Assembly (NCBI GenBank): GCA_963817515.1
Contig: CAWFPJ010000025.1
Span: 62,001-126,000, forward strand
Length of the DNA stretch: 64,000 nucleotides
DNA from: DATMNI01 sp963817515
GTDB lineage: Bacteria; Acidobacteriota; Terriglobia; Bryobacterales; Bryobacteraceae
Direction of reading: 5' to 3'
The notes below the pieces were generated by a model that was not told the DNA's origin, did no database searches, and worked only from the letters and a program-made list of their open reading frames with translations. This document shows, in pieces, positions 36,360-45,539 of the stretch. The position numbers and the translations under genes were made by a program. Within the stretch, counting starts at the first letter, position 1. Each line of letters begins with the position of its first letter.

Positions 36360-37300
36360 GCGAAACGATTTCCCAAAAAACAAGATCCCGGAAACCCGCA
36401 ACGAAGGCACCGGTCGGCCGCCTGTTCTTCCTCGATCTGTCCAGCGGGCGTGTGATGTCTTGCACTCCCGATGGCTCAGACCTCAAAACGATCGTCACCC
36501 TGGGACGGAAACTCCCCGATGGCATCGTCGTCGACCCGGACGCAGGTCACATTTACTGGACCAACATGGGTATCCCGAACGCGAATGACGGATCTGTTAT
36601 GCGCGCGGACCTCGACGGCGCCAACATAGCCACGATTGTTCCCGAAGGCGCTACCCATACGCCAAAGCAGCTCCAGTTGGATCAAAAGAACGGAAAGCTT
36701 TATTGGTCGGATCGCGAGGGAATGAGAGTCATGCGGGTCAATCTGGATGGCTCGAAGCTTGAAACTCTCGTCGACACAAGCCAGGGCGATCCACGGCCGG
36801 GGACGGATGCAACCAAGTGGTGCGTGGGAATAGCGCTCGACGTGGAACGCGGCCAGCTCTACTGGACCCAAAAAGGTCCCGACAACGCCGGTCAGGGTCG
36901 CATCTTTCGAGCTGGTCTCGAAATTCCAAAAGGACAACATGCGGAGCATCGGGAAGACATCGAACTTCTCTATGGAGGCCTACCCGAGCCGATCGACCTG
37001 GATCTCGATATTGCAGCCCGCATGATGTACTGGACCGACCGCGGCGATCCGCCGCGCGGCAACACCGTAAATCGCGCGCCGATGGATGCGCAGTCCGGTC
37101 GCCGCGAAGATCCCAAGATCATTTTCAACCATCTCATGGAGGGAATTGGTCTGGCGCTGGATTTGAAAAATGCTCGCATGTTCTTAACCGACCTCGGCGG
37201 TTCCGTATATCGCTGCAATCTGGACGGGTCGGAAAAGAAGGCGATCCTGTTCGCGGAAGGAAACTTGAGCGGCATTGCGTACGCGGAAATTCCCAGGTAA
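36356..37300 (+). CDS. Cytoplasmic YWTD-repeat (LDL-receptor class B) beta-propeller
   Basis: The 314-residue protein, coupled to the CoA transferase by ATGA overlap and preceded by TAGGAGG, has six propeller blades with the YWTD signature: HIYWTNMGIPN, KLYWSDREGMRVMRVNLDGS, QLYWTQKGPD, MMYWTDRGDPPRGNTV, and MFLTDLGGSVYRCNLDGSEK. No signal peptide is visible; the N-terminus is basic. Propellers of this type recur as lactonases or binding scaffolds. Its place inside an acyl-CoA operon is unusual, and its role here is unknown. Confidence 0.85.
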   Translation: MSETISQKTRSRKPATKAPVGRLFFLDLSSGRVMSCTPDGSDLKTIVTLGRKLPDGIVVDPDAGHIYWTNMGIPNANDGSVMRADLDGANIATIVPEGATHTPKQLQLDQKNGKLYWSDREGMRVMRVNLDGSKLETLVDTSQGDPRPGTDATKWCVGIALDVERGQLYWTQKGPDNAGQGRIFRAGLEIPKGQHAEHREDIELLYGGLPEPIDLDLDIAARMMYWTDRGDPPRGNTVNRAPMDAQSGRREDPKIIFNHLMEGIGLALDLKNARMFLTDLGGSVYRCNLDGSEKKAILFAEGNLSGIAYAEIPR

Positions 37301-37305
37301 CGGTC

Positions 37306-38101
37306 ATGGAGGAGATCATCACTGAACTTTCCGGCAACGTTTTGCGCGTCCAATTCAATCGCCCGTCTAAGAAGAACGCGATGACTGTGGCGATGTACGC
37401 TGCCCTCGCAGAGGAGCTCGACCGAGCCGACAAGAACGATGACGTCCGCGTCGTGCTGGTGCACGGCGCGGGCGATTCCTTCACGGCCGGCAACGACTTG
37501 GCGGATTTCACGAAACATCCTCCTGGACCTGGTGATAGCCCACAGGCTCGATTCCTCGATGCGCTCATTCGATTCAGCAAACCGCTGGTTGCAGCGCGTG
37601 CACGGCGTCGCTATCGGGGGCGGCACGACAATGCTTCTGCATTTCGACTTTGTCTATGCCGCGGAAAACACCAGATTTCAAGTCCCATTTATCAACCTCG
37701 CGCTCGTACCCGAACTGGCGTCAAGCTACACGCTGCCGAGACAGATTGGATATCTGCAAGCGGCCGAGTTGATTTTCCTGGGTGAGCCATTCAGTGCGGC
37801 TCGCGCAAACGAGCTTGGCCTCGTGACGGCCGTCTTTCCCGATCAAAACGTCTGGGCTAAAGCCGCCGAGATCGCGATGAACCTCGCGCGGAAACCGGCC
37901 GAGGCCCTCAAGGCCTGTAAGAAACTCATCAAGGCTCCAGACCGAGAGTCCATTGAGCAAGCCGTAAGTCGTGAACTCAGCGAATTCGCCGCCAGAGTCC
38001 GATCCGCTGAAGCAAAGGAGGCTTTCGCGGCATTTCTCGAGAAGCGTAAGCCGAACTTTAGCAGCACGAAGGCAGGCCAGACGCCACTTAAGGCCTCCTG
38101 A
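37306..38101 (+). CDS. Second enoyl-CoA hydratase/isomerase, frameshifted
   Basis: The start is ATG 37306. The N-terminal frame reads LRVQFNRPSKKNAMTVAMYA, VRVVLVHGAGDSFTAGNDLA and ALIRFSKPLVAA; a one-base shift at 37597 then gives VHGVAIGGGTTMLLHFDFVY, FQVPFINLALVPELASSYTL and a C-terminus EAFAAFLEKRKPNFSS. The catalytic-Glu position of the classical hydratase (LPE-x-x-LG) reads NLALVPELA, so this copy may be an isomerase-type or non-hydratase crotonase. The repaired length is ~264 residues. Confidence 0.85.
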
Positions 38102-38131
38102 AGCCGGGAAGCTTGCCCAAACGGAGCTCTT

Positions 38132-38755
38132 ATGAGAGAGCCTCAGAAGACCAACCCGATACGACAGATCGCCGCTACGGAGTTGCCAACAAGTTGGGGT
38201 GTATTTCGGGCGCTTGGCTTTGAGCGCTGGCCCCCCGGTCAGCGCTCACCGGAAACGGCACTCGTGCTCGTCCTTGGCGATCCCTCACTACATGCGCCCC
38301 TTGTTCGAATTCACTCCCAGTGCATCACTGGTGAAGTCTTGCGATCCCTCCGCTGCGACTGCGGCGAACAACTGGAACTTGCGATGGGGGCGATCGCCGC
38401 GGAAGGACGCGGTCTCCTGATTTATGAACAACAGGAGGGCCGCGGCATAGGTCTGATGGCGAAATTGCAGGCCTATGCCCTTCAAGATGAGGGTCTGGAC
38501 ACAATAGCTGCAAACCACGCACTTGGTTTTGAAGCAGACTGCCGGGATTTTATGTTGCCGGCCGCGATCTTAAACCATCTCGGTATCCGTGAAATTCGCC
38601 TGCTTTCTAACAATCCTGACAAGTGCCGCGCGCTGGCCAAGGCTGGCATTGCCGTCGTGGAGCAGATTCCGTGCGAGGCGCCTCCTAGTTCGTACTCCAC
38701 TGGGTATCTAGGAATCAAAAAGCACAGAATGGGCCACACGCTCACACTTATCTGA
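38132..38755 (+). CDS. ribA: GTP cyclohydrolase II
   Basis: The 207-residue protein has the complete RibA signature: RIHSQCITGEVLRSLRCDCG (zinc ligands Cys64, Cys75, Cys77), IYEQQEGRGIGLMAKLQAYA (GTP/catalytic Arg region), DTIAANHALGFEADCRDF and LLSNNPDK. It catalyses the first step of riboflavin synthesis from GTP. GGAG lies five bases before the ATG. It is 30 bp from the crotonase gene, so it may be co-transcribed with the flavoenzyme cluster. ribB follows 209 bp downstream as a separate gene. Confidence 0.95.
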   Translation: MREPQKTNPIRQIAATELPTSWGVFRALGFERWPPGQRSPETALVLVLGDPSLHAPLVRIHSQCITGEVLRSLRCDCGEQLELAMGAIAAEGRGLLIYEQQEGRGIGLMAKLQAYALQDEGLDTIAANHALGFEADCRDFMLPAAILNHLGIREIRLLSNNPDKCRALAKAGIAVVEQIPCEAPPSSYSTGYLGIKKHRMGHTLTLI

Positions 38756-38964
38756 TCGTTTAGAAAATGATCGACGCCGGATTCGGGTATGACTGTGCCG
38801 ACGAGGATTCCGGACGCTCGGCTGGCTTCTATCTAGTGGGCCGCGAACCGGTCATCAGGATATCCACAAGTCGCCGGGCCACCTTGCTGCCAGTCAGGGC
38901 TGGTTGACACGTTAGCGACCTCGATGAGAGCCCGAACAAGATCGATTGGAAGGGAGTTCGCCGG

Positions 38965-39690
38965 ATGTTTACCGACAGTTTCGAAGACGTTGAAATCCTC
39001 GATGTCTCTGCGGGGCTAGACCCAACGCAAGAATCGCCACTCTTCACATCAATCCGTGAAGCGCTCGCGGAGCTCCAAGCGGGACGGATGATTGTGATTG
39101 TCGACGATGAAGACCGCGAGAACGAGGGCGACCTCATGATCGCCGCGGAGATGATCACCCCAGAAGCCATCAACTTCATGGCGACTCGCGCACGCGGACT
39201 GATCTGCATGGCGATTACCAGCGAGAGAGCGGATGCTCTTGAACTGAGCCCGATGGTCTTACGAAATACTTCGTGGGGCGGCACACCCTTTACGGTGTCG
39301 GTCGACGCGAAGGGACGAGGTGTCACAACGGGAATCTCAGCGTACGACCGTGCCCAAACGGTGCTCGCGATAGTAGACGCACACACACGTCCTGAAGATC
39401 TGGCACGGCCGGGGCACATTTTTCCGCTTCGCGCTCGCAGGAATGGCGTTCTGGAGCGGCGAGGTCACACCGAAGCGGCAGTCGATCTCGCTCGTCTCGC
39501 TGGGCTGGATCCTTCGGGTGTAATCTGCGAAATCGCGAACGATGATGGAGCCATGGCCTGCTTGCCTGATCTCATCCGCTTCTGCAGTAAGTATGCCCTG
39601 AAGATGGTAAGCGTTGCGGATTTGGCGCTGTATCGAAGCGAGTTTGCCCGACGAGCTGGCGATGCATCCGCTGCGAGGGTTGTCGGATGA
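38965..39690 (+). CDS. ribB: 3,4-dihydroxy-2-butanone-4-phosphate synthase
   Basis: The 241-residue protein carries AELQAGRMIVIVDDEDRENE (metal- and substrate-binding acidic loop), GDLMIAAEMITPEAINFMAT, RGLICMAIT, SVDAKGRGVTTGISAYDRAQ and RPGHIFPLRARRNGVLERRG followed by HTEAAVDLARLAG. It makes the four-carbon unit of riboflavin from ribulose 5-phosphate. GGAAGGGAG precedes the ATG. No fused RibA domain is present, in line with the separate ribA just upstream. No FMN riboswitch was recognised in the 209-bp gap. Confidence 0.95.
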   Translation: MFTDSFEDVEILDVSAGLDPTQESPLFTSIREALAELQAGRMIVIVDDEDRENEGDLMIAAEMITPEAINFMATRARGLICMAITSERADALELSPMVLRNTSWGGTPFTVSVDAKGRGVTTGISAYDRAQTVLAIVDAHTRPEDLARPGHIFPLRARRNGVLERRGHTEAAVDLARLAGLDPSGVICEIANDDGAMACLPDLIRFCSKYALKMVSVADLALYRSEFARRAGDASAARVVG

Positions 39691-39805
39691 CAAGCGTGCT
39701 CTTTCTGGCACAGAGTGTCGACCTATGAATCAGCTAGGTCATCGGTCCTATTGTGCACTCAGTGCGCTTCGTGTAGCCGGGATCAGAATCTTGGAGAACA
39801 CCTGA

Positions 39806-41302
39806 ATGATTTATGTCCATTCCATGGGTCGGGCAATCCGATACTATCCCGAACGGCCGGCGCTCTCTTTAGACCAATCGACCCTCACTTTTTCACAGCT
39901 TCATGATCGCGTGAAGAGACTCGCCGCCGGACTGAGCAGTGCCGGTTTCAAGAAGGGAGATCGCCTCGCGATCCTGCTTCCCAACGCGCCCGAATATATC
40001 GAACTCGTTTATGCGTGCAGTTGGCTCGGCGTGATCGCCGTTCCCATCAACGTCCGGCTTTCCATCCCCGAGATTGATAACGTGCTGGCGGACTCCAGCC
40101 CGCGCGGAATCGTTCGACATTCGACGCTGCCGCAGCCGAATACGCCCCTTTCCTGGGACATAGTGCTCGACCGCGACGGATTGATGAGTGGCGATGGGAT
40201 CTGCCCGGACGCCTGCTACGATCCGGATGCGATCCTGGCGCTCATCTATACGAGCGGGACCACAGGCCGGCCCAAGGGCGTCATGCTGACGCATTCCAAT
40301 ATTCTTTCAGACGTGAACAATTTCAATTACTGGATGCGCTATCGCGAAGGCGGCGTATATCTGCACGCCGCGCCCATCTTTCATATCGCCGACTTTCCCG
40401 CGATGTTTGCGGCGCCAATGTTCGGCGCGAGCCAGGTTACTCTCGCACGCTTCCAGCCGGAAGCGTTCTGCGAAGTCGTCGCGAAAGAGCGAGTGAATTA
40501 TACCGTTCTCGTCCCGACCATGATCAATTTGCTGACTCAGTTCGCCGAATCTAACCCGCACGACATGACCAGCCTTGAAATGCTCGCGTACGGCGGATCT
40601 CCAATGGCCCCGCAACTGATCCGCAGGACTCGAGAACTTTTGCCGAACACGCAACTCGTACAGGTTTATGGGCTGAGTGAAACCGGGTTCCTCACGGGCC
40701 TACAGGATGGAGAACATACCGCCGACAAGTTAATGTCTTGCGGACGGCCCTGCCCCGGCGTCGACGTGCAAATTGTGGACAACGCAGGCAACCCGGTCAA
40801 GCCACCGAACCCCGGTGAGTTGGTCGCACGCGGCGCGAACGTAATGGTGGGCTACTGGAACAACGAAAAGGAGACTACCGCCTCCTTTCAAAATGGCTAT
40901 TTCCGAACGGGGGACATCGGTTACCAGGATTCGAACGGCTATTTCTACATACTAGACCGTTTGAAAGACATGATCGTCACCGGTGGTGAAAACGTCTATT
41001 CGGGCGAGGTGGAGGGGGTAATCTTCAATCATCCTGCCGTCCGGGACGTAGCAGTGTTCGGTATTCCAGATGCACGGTGGGGAGAACTGGTGGCGGCCTG
41101 CGTGGTCTTGAAAGCTCGGACGCAACTCACCGCGGACGAGCTGATCGCGTACTGCCGGCAGTTCGTGGCGAACTATAAGGTTCCGCGTCGAATCGACTTT
41201 TCCGAAACGGACCTGCCGAAAAGCGCTTCGGGCAAGGTGCTGAAGCGAGTTCTCCGGGAGCGTTTCTGGGCCGGCGCGGAGCGCTCTGTCGGGCCCGTAT
41301 AG
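39806..41302 (+). CDS. Acyl-CoA synthetase (AMP-forming, FadD-type)
   Basis: The 498-residue protein has the adenylate-forming enzyme motifs in order: LALIYTSGTTGRPKGVMLTH (P-loop), AYGGSPMAPQL, QVYGLSETGFLTG, YFRTGDIGYQDSNGYFYILD, RLKDMIVTGGENVYSGEVEG (hinge) and LPKSASGKVLKRVLRE (catalytic Lys). It activates a carboxylic acid to its CoA thioester. GGAGAA precedes the ATG. Together with the upstream genes it completes an acyl-CoA activation and beta-oxidation-like set. Confidence 0.93.
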   Translation: MIYVHSMGRAIRYYPERPALSLDQSTLTFSQLHDRVKRLAAGLSSAGFKKGDRLAILLPNAPEYIELVYACSWLGVIAVPINVRLSIPEIDNVLADSSPRGIVRHSTLPQPNTPLSWDIVLDRDGLMSGDGICPDACYDPDAILALIYTSGTTGRPKGVMLTHSNILSDVNNFNYWMRYREGGVYLHAAPIFHIADFPAMFAAPMFGASQVTLARFQPEAFCEVVAKERVNYTVLVPTMINLLTQFAESNPHDMTSLEMLAYGGSPMAPQLIRRTRELLPNTQLVQVYGLSETGFLTGLQDGEHTADKLMSCGRPCPGVDVQIVDNAGNPVKPPNPGELVARGANVMVGYWNNEKETTASFQNGYFRTGDIGYQDSNGYFYILDRLKDMIVTGGENVYSGEVEGVIFNHPAVRDVAVFGIPDARWGELVAACVVLKARTQLTADELIAYCRQFVANYKVPRRIDFSETDLPKSASGKVLKRVLRERFWAGAERSVGPV

Positions 41303-41513
41303 CCTCAGACTCTCGCAGGCTTAATTGGGATGCTGTCGGCCACGACACCTTGCCCACGTTGGACTGAGATCGCGCTTCGAGCGGGCTGGAAGGCGCACTC
41401 AATCGGCTAACGACACCTCAAGTTCAGACACACTGCGGTGCATGCCAACAAACTGGCGAGATCGGCACTCCTGACCTGTAAGCGCAATCGGCGCCTTTGA
41501 GGAGAAAAACAAA

Positions 41514-41987
41514 GTGAAGAAGTTAATTCTCGCAACCGCCCTGGCATTCACCCTGGTCGGCACCAGACCAGCATCGGCTCAGGACCCAGTCGATGAAGAC
41601 ATTAAGCTGTTTCGAAAAGATCTGCGGTCTATGCGAAAGCAACTTATCGCTGCGAACATGGACCTCAGCGATAAAGAAGCGGAGCAGTTCTGGCCGGTAT
41701 TTGAGCGATACACCCAGGAGCTTGTCGCGAAACAGGACGAGAAATACGCACTGCTGAAACAGTATGCGCAAGATTACTTGACGATGACCGACGCAGACGC
41801 GGAAAAGTACATACGCGGACGAGCGTCAGTGGACCAGGCCATTCTCCAAGTGCGCCTCAAATACTTCCCGCTCTTCCGAAAAGTATTGTCGGGAAAGTCA
41901 ACGGCGCTGTTTTTTCAATTGGATTGGAGACTTGGATTAATCATGGACCTTCAACTCGCGTCCCAAACTCCGGTGATCGAGCCATGA
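41514..41987 (+). CDS. Exported small helical periplasmic protein
   Basis: The start is GTG 41514 behind GAGGAG. A signal peptide (KKLILATALAFTLVGTRPAS) precedes a helical body (DIKLFRKDLRSMRKQLIAAN, DKEAEQFWPVFERYTQELVA, AILQVRLKYFPLFRKVL). It resembles periplasmic Spy-like or heavy-metal-sensor-type helical proteins, but no diagnostic motif was seen. It heads the efflux operon with 52 bp to the next gene. A role in envelope stress or as an accessory to export is inferred. Confidence 0.65.
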   Translation: MKKLILATALAFTLVGTRPASAQDPVDEDIKLFRKDLRSMRKQLIAANMDLSDKEAEQFWPVFERYTQELVAKQDEKYALLKQYAQDYLTMTDADAEKYIRGRASVDQAILQVRLKYFPLFRKVLSGKSTALFFQLDWRLGLIMDLQLASQTPVIEP

Positions 41988-42039
41988 TGGTGCTTCAAAC
42001 AAAGGCTGAATCGCCCCGCTCTACGCATTCGGAGGTGTG

Positions 42040-42648
42040 ATGAGGTCAAGATTCATAGCGCCATTGATTGCACTTCTGGCATTGGGCGGATGCGCTGGAG
42101 TCAGGTATCCGAACTATTACACGCTGAACATACCCAATCCGGTCTCCGCCTCGCATGGTCCAGCGCCGATCTCTGGGACAGTTATGGTTCAGGAGTTTCG
42201 CGCACCAGCGTATTTGAGACAGGGGCCGATCGCATACCGTCCTGAACCCGAACAGATCGCCTTCTACGATTACCACCACTGGGCGGAAGATCCGCGGAGA
42301 ACGGTGACGGCCGCGGTCGTGCGCGACTTGCAGCAAACGTTCAAGTCAGCCGAACTGTACGACGGCCGTGGAGATGCGGAGTTTCTGCTGACCGGAACCC
42401 TGGATCATCTGGAAGAACTCGACAATGGCCGATCCGTATCTGTCGATGTCAGGATCTCGGCAGCGCTAAAGAAGTTGAAGACAGGCGATGTGATTTGGTC
42501 GGGCATATCGTCCAAGACCTCCGCGGTTGAGCAACGGTCGGTTCCGGGAGTCGTCGCAGCGATGTCCCGTGAACTCAGCGAAGCCGCCGAGGAAATAGTC
42601 GCTTCCTTGCGAAACGAGCTATCCCGGAGCACTCTGTCCAGCCGGTGA
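42040..42648 (+). CDS. ABC-type transport auxiliary lipoprotein (PqiC-like)
   Basis: The ~202-residue protein starts at ATG 42040 behind GGAGGTG. Its lipobox LLALGGCAGV follows a short hydrophobic stretch. The body matches the ABC_trans_aux family: YPNYYTLNIPNPV, VMVQEFRAPAYLRQGPIAYR, HHWAEDPRRTVTAAVVRDLQ and a late VAAMSRELSEAAEEIVASL. Members normally partner with MlaD/PqiB-type MCE systems. Here it sits in front of an HlyD/MFS/TolC efflux set, and an MCE operon lies separately at 50.9-53.8 kb. Confidence 0.82.
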   Translation: MRSRFIAPLIALLALGGCAGVRYPNYYTLNIPNPVSASHGPAPISGTVMVQEFRAPAYLRQGPIAYRPEPEQIAFYDYHHWAEDPRRTVTAAVVRDLQQTFKSAELYDGRGDAEFLLTGTLDHLEELDNGRSVSVDVRISAALKKLKTGDVIWSGISSKTSAVEQRSVPGVVAAMSRELSEAAEEIVASLRNELSRSTLSSR

Positions 42649-43919
42649 CGCTCATAGAGAGGAAACTGAAATGCCTGAAAGCAAAGTTGTCGAACAACGG
42701 ACAAGCGCTTGGGGGGCGATTGAAGCAGTGGATCGTCCCCGGGCTGATCCTCGCGATGGCTCTGGCAATTGTCGTGGTGATCGCGGGGAACTGGAATGCT
42801 TGGGCGAGTGAGAAGGCCACGCAGGAGACCGACGACGCTTATACGCGCGCGGACCTGACACCTTTGAGCACGAAGGTCGCCGGCCTTGTCGCGAAGGTTA
42901 CGGTTTCTGATTACCAGAGCGTCAAAACCAGAGATCTTCTGGTGCAGCTCCGCGATGACGACTTTCGCGCACAGGTCCAGCAAGCCGAAGCAGGAGTGGC
43001 CTCAGGCGAAGCCGCATTAATCAACAATCAGCGCCAGAAGGAACTACAAGACGCGCGCATTTTGCAGGCTGGCGAAAACATCCACGCCTCGGAGGCCCAG
43101 ATTAAGGCCGCGGATGCGGGCATTGAAGCCGCCCGCTCCGCGATCGCGAACGCGCGCAGCGCCATTGAAGGGGCCAAGGCGGACGTTCAACGGACTCAGC
43201 TCGAACGCCGCCGCCAGGAGGCCCTGATCGCCACGGAATCTGCAACCCATCAGAAACTGGAGCAGGTTGTTGCCGATCAACAGCGCTATCAATCCACCCA
43301 TGCGAGCCGCGAAGCCGATCTCGCGACGGCAACCGCGCAGCTCGCGAGCCGTGAGGCCGATCTGGCGCGCGCGCGCGCACAACTCGGCAGCTCGGTGGCC
43401 GAACTGGAAGCACAGAAACGGCAGCGCGCTGTGCTCGATTCGCAGGAGCTTCTGCTCCGAGCCGATTTGAACTCCAAGCGCGCGGCACTCTCCCTCGCGA
43501 CGACGAACTTGGGTTACACACGGATCGTGGCGCCGGAGGATGGGGTCGTAAGCGAACGAAAGGTCCGGGCAGGGCAGCTCGTCAGTCCCGGAACCCAGGT
43601 GATCTCGCTGGTACAGCGCGATATTTGGGTGCAGGCGAATTACAAGGAAACGCAGGTCCGTCACATTCACCCAGGCGACGAAGCGGAAATCAAGATCGAC
43701 GCGTTTCCGGGAATCGCCTTCCGGGGTAAGGTCGATCAGGTCGCGCCCGCGAGCGGGTCGCAATTCGCTCTCCTGCCGCCCGACAACGCCACCGGGAATT
43801 TCACGAAAATTGTTCAGCGCGTTCCGGTGAAAATTCTGCTGCAGCCGGGTCAAACGGAACTGGATCGGCTGCGCCCTGGGTTGTCGGTGATTGCGACGGT
43901 CCGAGCCACGCTGCGTTGA
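42645..43919 (+). CDS. HlyD/EmrA-type membrane fusion protein
   Basis: The 424-residue protein starts at GTG 42645, overlapping the lipoprotein stop. One membrane helix (WIVPGLILAMALAIVVVIAG) is followed by a biotinyl-lipoyl-like half (THGD-like ETDDAYTRADLTPLSTKVAG), a long Ala-rich coiled coil (~110-270) with LASREADLATATAQ-type repeats, the second lipoyl half (TIVAPEDG-like YTRIVAPEDGVVSERKVRAG) and beta-barrel segments. It is the periplasmic adaptor between the MFS pump and the outer-membrane factor encoded next. Confidence 0.92.
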   Translation: MTLIERKLKCLKAKLSNNGQALGGRLKQWIVPGLILAMALAIVVVIAGNWNAWASEKATQETDDAYTRADLTPLSTKVAGLVAKVTVSDYQSVKTRDLLVQLRDDDFRAQVQQAEAGVASGEAALINNQRQKELQDARILQAGENIHASEAQIKAADAGIEAARSAIANARSAIEGAKADVQRTQLERRRQEALIATESATHQKLEQVVADQQRYQSTHASREADLATATAQLASREADLARARAQLGSSVAELEAQKRQRAVLDSQELLLRADLNSKRAALSLATTNLGYTRIVAPEDGVVSERKVRAGQLVSPGTQVISLVQRDIWVQANYKETQVRHIHPGDEAEIKIDAFPGIAFRGKVDQVAPASGSQFALLPPDNATGNFTKIVQRVPVKILLQPGQTELDRLRPGLSVIATVRATLR

Positions 43920-43985
43920 AGGAGACAGCCGGATGCCTGTGTCCGAAGTCAAACCGATGGCCGCCGAATCGCAAATGCGCCGACG

Positions 43986-45539
43986 GTGCCGTACACGAAT
44001 CCGTATTTTGGGATTGCGGGCGTGTTTCTGGGCGCCGGACTGGCGACACTGAATGCCCGGCTGGTCGGTGTCGGCCTCGCCGATCTTCGCGGCGCAAAAG
44101 GATTCGGGTTCGACGAAGCGTCATGGATCCCAACCGCGCTGAACATGGCTACGATGTTCAGCGGAGTCTTCGTTGTGTTTGTGAACGCTCTGCTCGGCCC
44201 ACGACGGATTCTCCTCCCGGCCGCCGCTATCTTTACGCTCGTTTCGGCGATGTTGCCGTTCGTTCCGGGTTACTGGCCCATGCTCCTACTGACGGTGATT
44301 GCTGGCCTTTCGTCGGGGACGTTCTATTCGCTGACAATGACCTTCGTTTTGACGACGCTGCCCAAACGCCTGATTATTTTTGGCATCGCGGCCTATGCAG
44401 GAGACATCGTGTTCGTGAGCAATATCGCGACCTTGTTGGAAGGGTGGTACATCGAACATCTCTCCTGGGCATGGATCTTCTGGACTGCCGCGGCCGCCAC
44501 CCCAGTGATGTTTCTTTGCGTCTATTTTGGAATACCGCAAAGGACGCCCGCCGGTCCGGTTCCTAGCTGGCGCGGATTCGCTTACTTCAGTGCTTCGCTT
44601 GCCCTCATTTACGGCGCGCTCGATCAAGGCGAGCGGCTCGACTGGCTAAATTCCGGCGTGATCGTCGCGATGCTTGCGGGTGGCGTCTTCTTGTTTATTG
44701 CGACCTGCATTCGACGCATCCTGCAGCCGAACCCAACGCTGAAACTTTCGTTTCTGAACAGGAGGAACACCATCATCCTGGCGTTGTCAATATTTGTGTT
44801 CAAGTTCGTGCACCTTTCAGTACTTGTTCTGGTTCCGGGATTCCTGAACACCATTCGAAATTACAGACCACTCGAAACCGGACACGCACTGGCTTGGGTC
44901 GCGGTACCGATGTTCGCCGTGGTCTGGCTGGTCGCGTGGCTCGCGATCTATACCAACTCGAGACTGACACTTGCACTGGGACTAACCTTGGTCGCTGTTA
45001 CCTGCTGGATCTGTTCGCGTATCGATTCGGCCTGGGCCGGTAACAACTTCGAGGCCCTGGAGCTGTTACTTGCACTGGGTCTCGCCGGAAGCTACGTAGG
45101 GTTGGTCAGCAGTATCGTGCTCGAAGCACTGGAATCAGGCGTTCTGACCGCTGCCGCCAATGCGGCGACCTTTTCGGGCTTCATGCACTTTGTTCGCCTT
45201 TTCGGAGGGCAGATTGGAACCTCCGCAATGAACCGAATCGTCACGGTGCGCGAGCGGTTTCACGACAATGCTCTTGGCCTGCATGTTCAGGCCGGTAACT
45301 GGTTAACGGACGAACACTTGCGGGCGCTGAGTGCTGGACTCTTCTCCCCGTCCAGCGGCTCCGATGAGGCTCAATCGCGTGCGATCGGGATTCTCAATCA
45401 GCAGGTGAGAGGACAGGCCTATACGATGGCGATCTCCGATGGATTCATCGTAATTTGCTGGATGGTTGTCATCTATTTGCTGCTCTTAGTGTTTCTCAGG
45501 CCGGCGAAGTTCAGCTACAGGGATTTGAGGAAAATATGA
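43986..45539 (+). CDS. MFS efflux pump, DHA2/EmrB-type
   Basis: The ~517-residue protein has about 12-14 hydrophobic helices with GVFLGAGLATLNARLVGVGL, DEASWIPTALNMATMFSGVF, VIAGLSSGTFYSLTMTFVLT and a C-terminal helix IVICWMVVIYLLLLVFL. The annotated start is GTG 43986. A better start, ATG 43933 with AAGGAGA, lies upstream in another frame and would add ~16 residues (MPVSEVKPMAAESQ) if one base were inserted near 43980, so another indel is possible. It exports drugs or other small molecules with the HlyD and TolC partners. Confidence 0.88.
   Translation: MPYTNPYFGIAGVFLGAGLATLNARLVGVGLADLRGAKGFGFDEASWIPTALNMATMFSGVFVVFVNALLGPRRILLPAAAIFTLVSAMLPFVPGYWPMLLLTVIAGLSSGTFYSLTMTFVLTTLPKRLIIFGIAAYAGDIVFVSNIATLLEGWYIEHLSWAWIFWTAAAATPVMFLCVYFGIPQRTPAGPVPSWRGFAYFSASLALIYGALDQGERLDWLNSGVIVAMLAGGVFLFIATCIRRILQPNPTLKLSFLNRRNTIILALSIFVFKFVHLSVLVLVPGFLNTIRNYRPLETGHALAWVAVPMFAVVWLVAWLAIYTNSRLTLALGLTLVAVTCWICSRIDSAWAGNNFEALELLLALGLAGSYVGLVSSIVLEALESGVLTAAANAATFSGFMHFVRLFGGQIGTSAMNRIVTVRERFHDNALGLHVQAGNWLTDEHLRALSAGLFSPSSGSDEAQSRAIGILNQQVRGQAYTMAISDGFIVICWMVVIYLLLLVFLRPAKFSYRDLRKI

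Noticed and set aside
30930..37600. Programmed ribosomal frameshifting as the cause of the split genes
   Set aside because: The break points lack slippery heptamers or a common signal, and they occur in families with no known recoding.
38756..38964. Search for an FMN riboswitch upstream of ribB
   Set aside because: The conserved FMN-aptamer blocks are not recognisable in this 209-bp gap.
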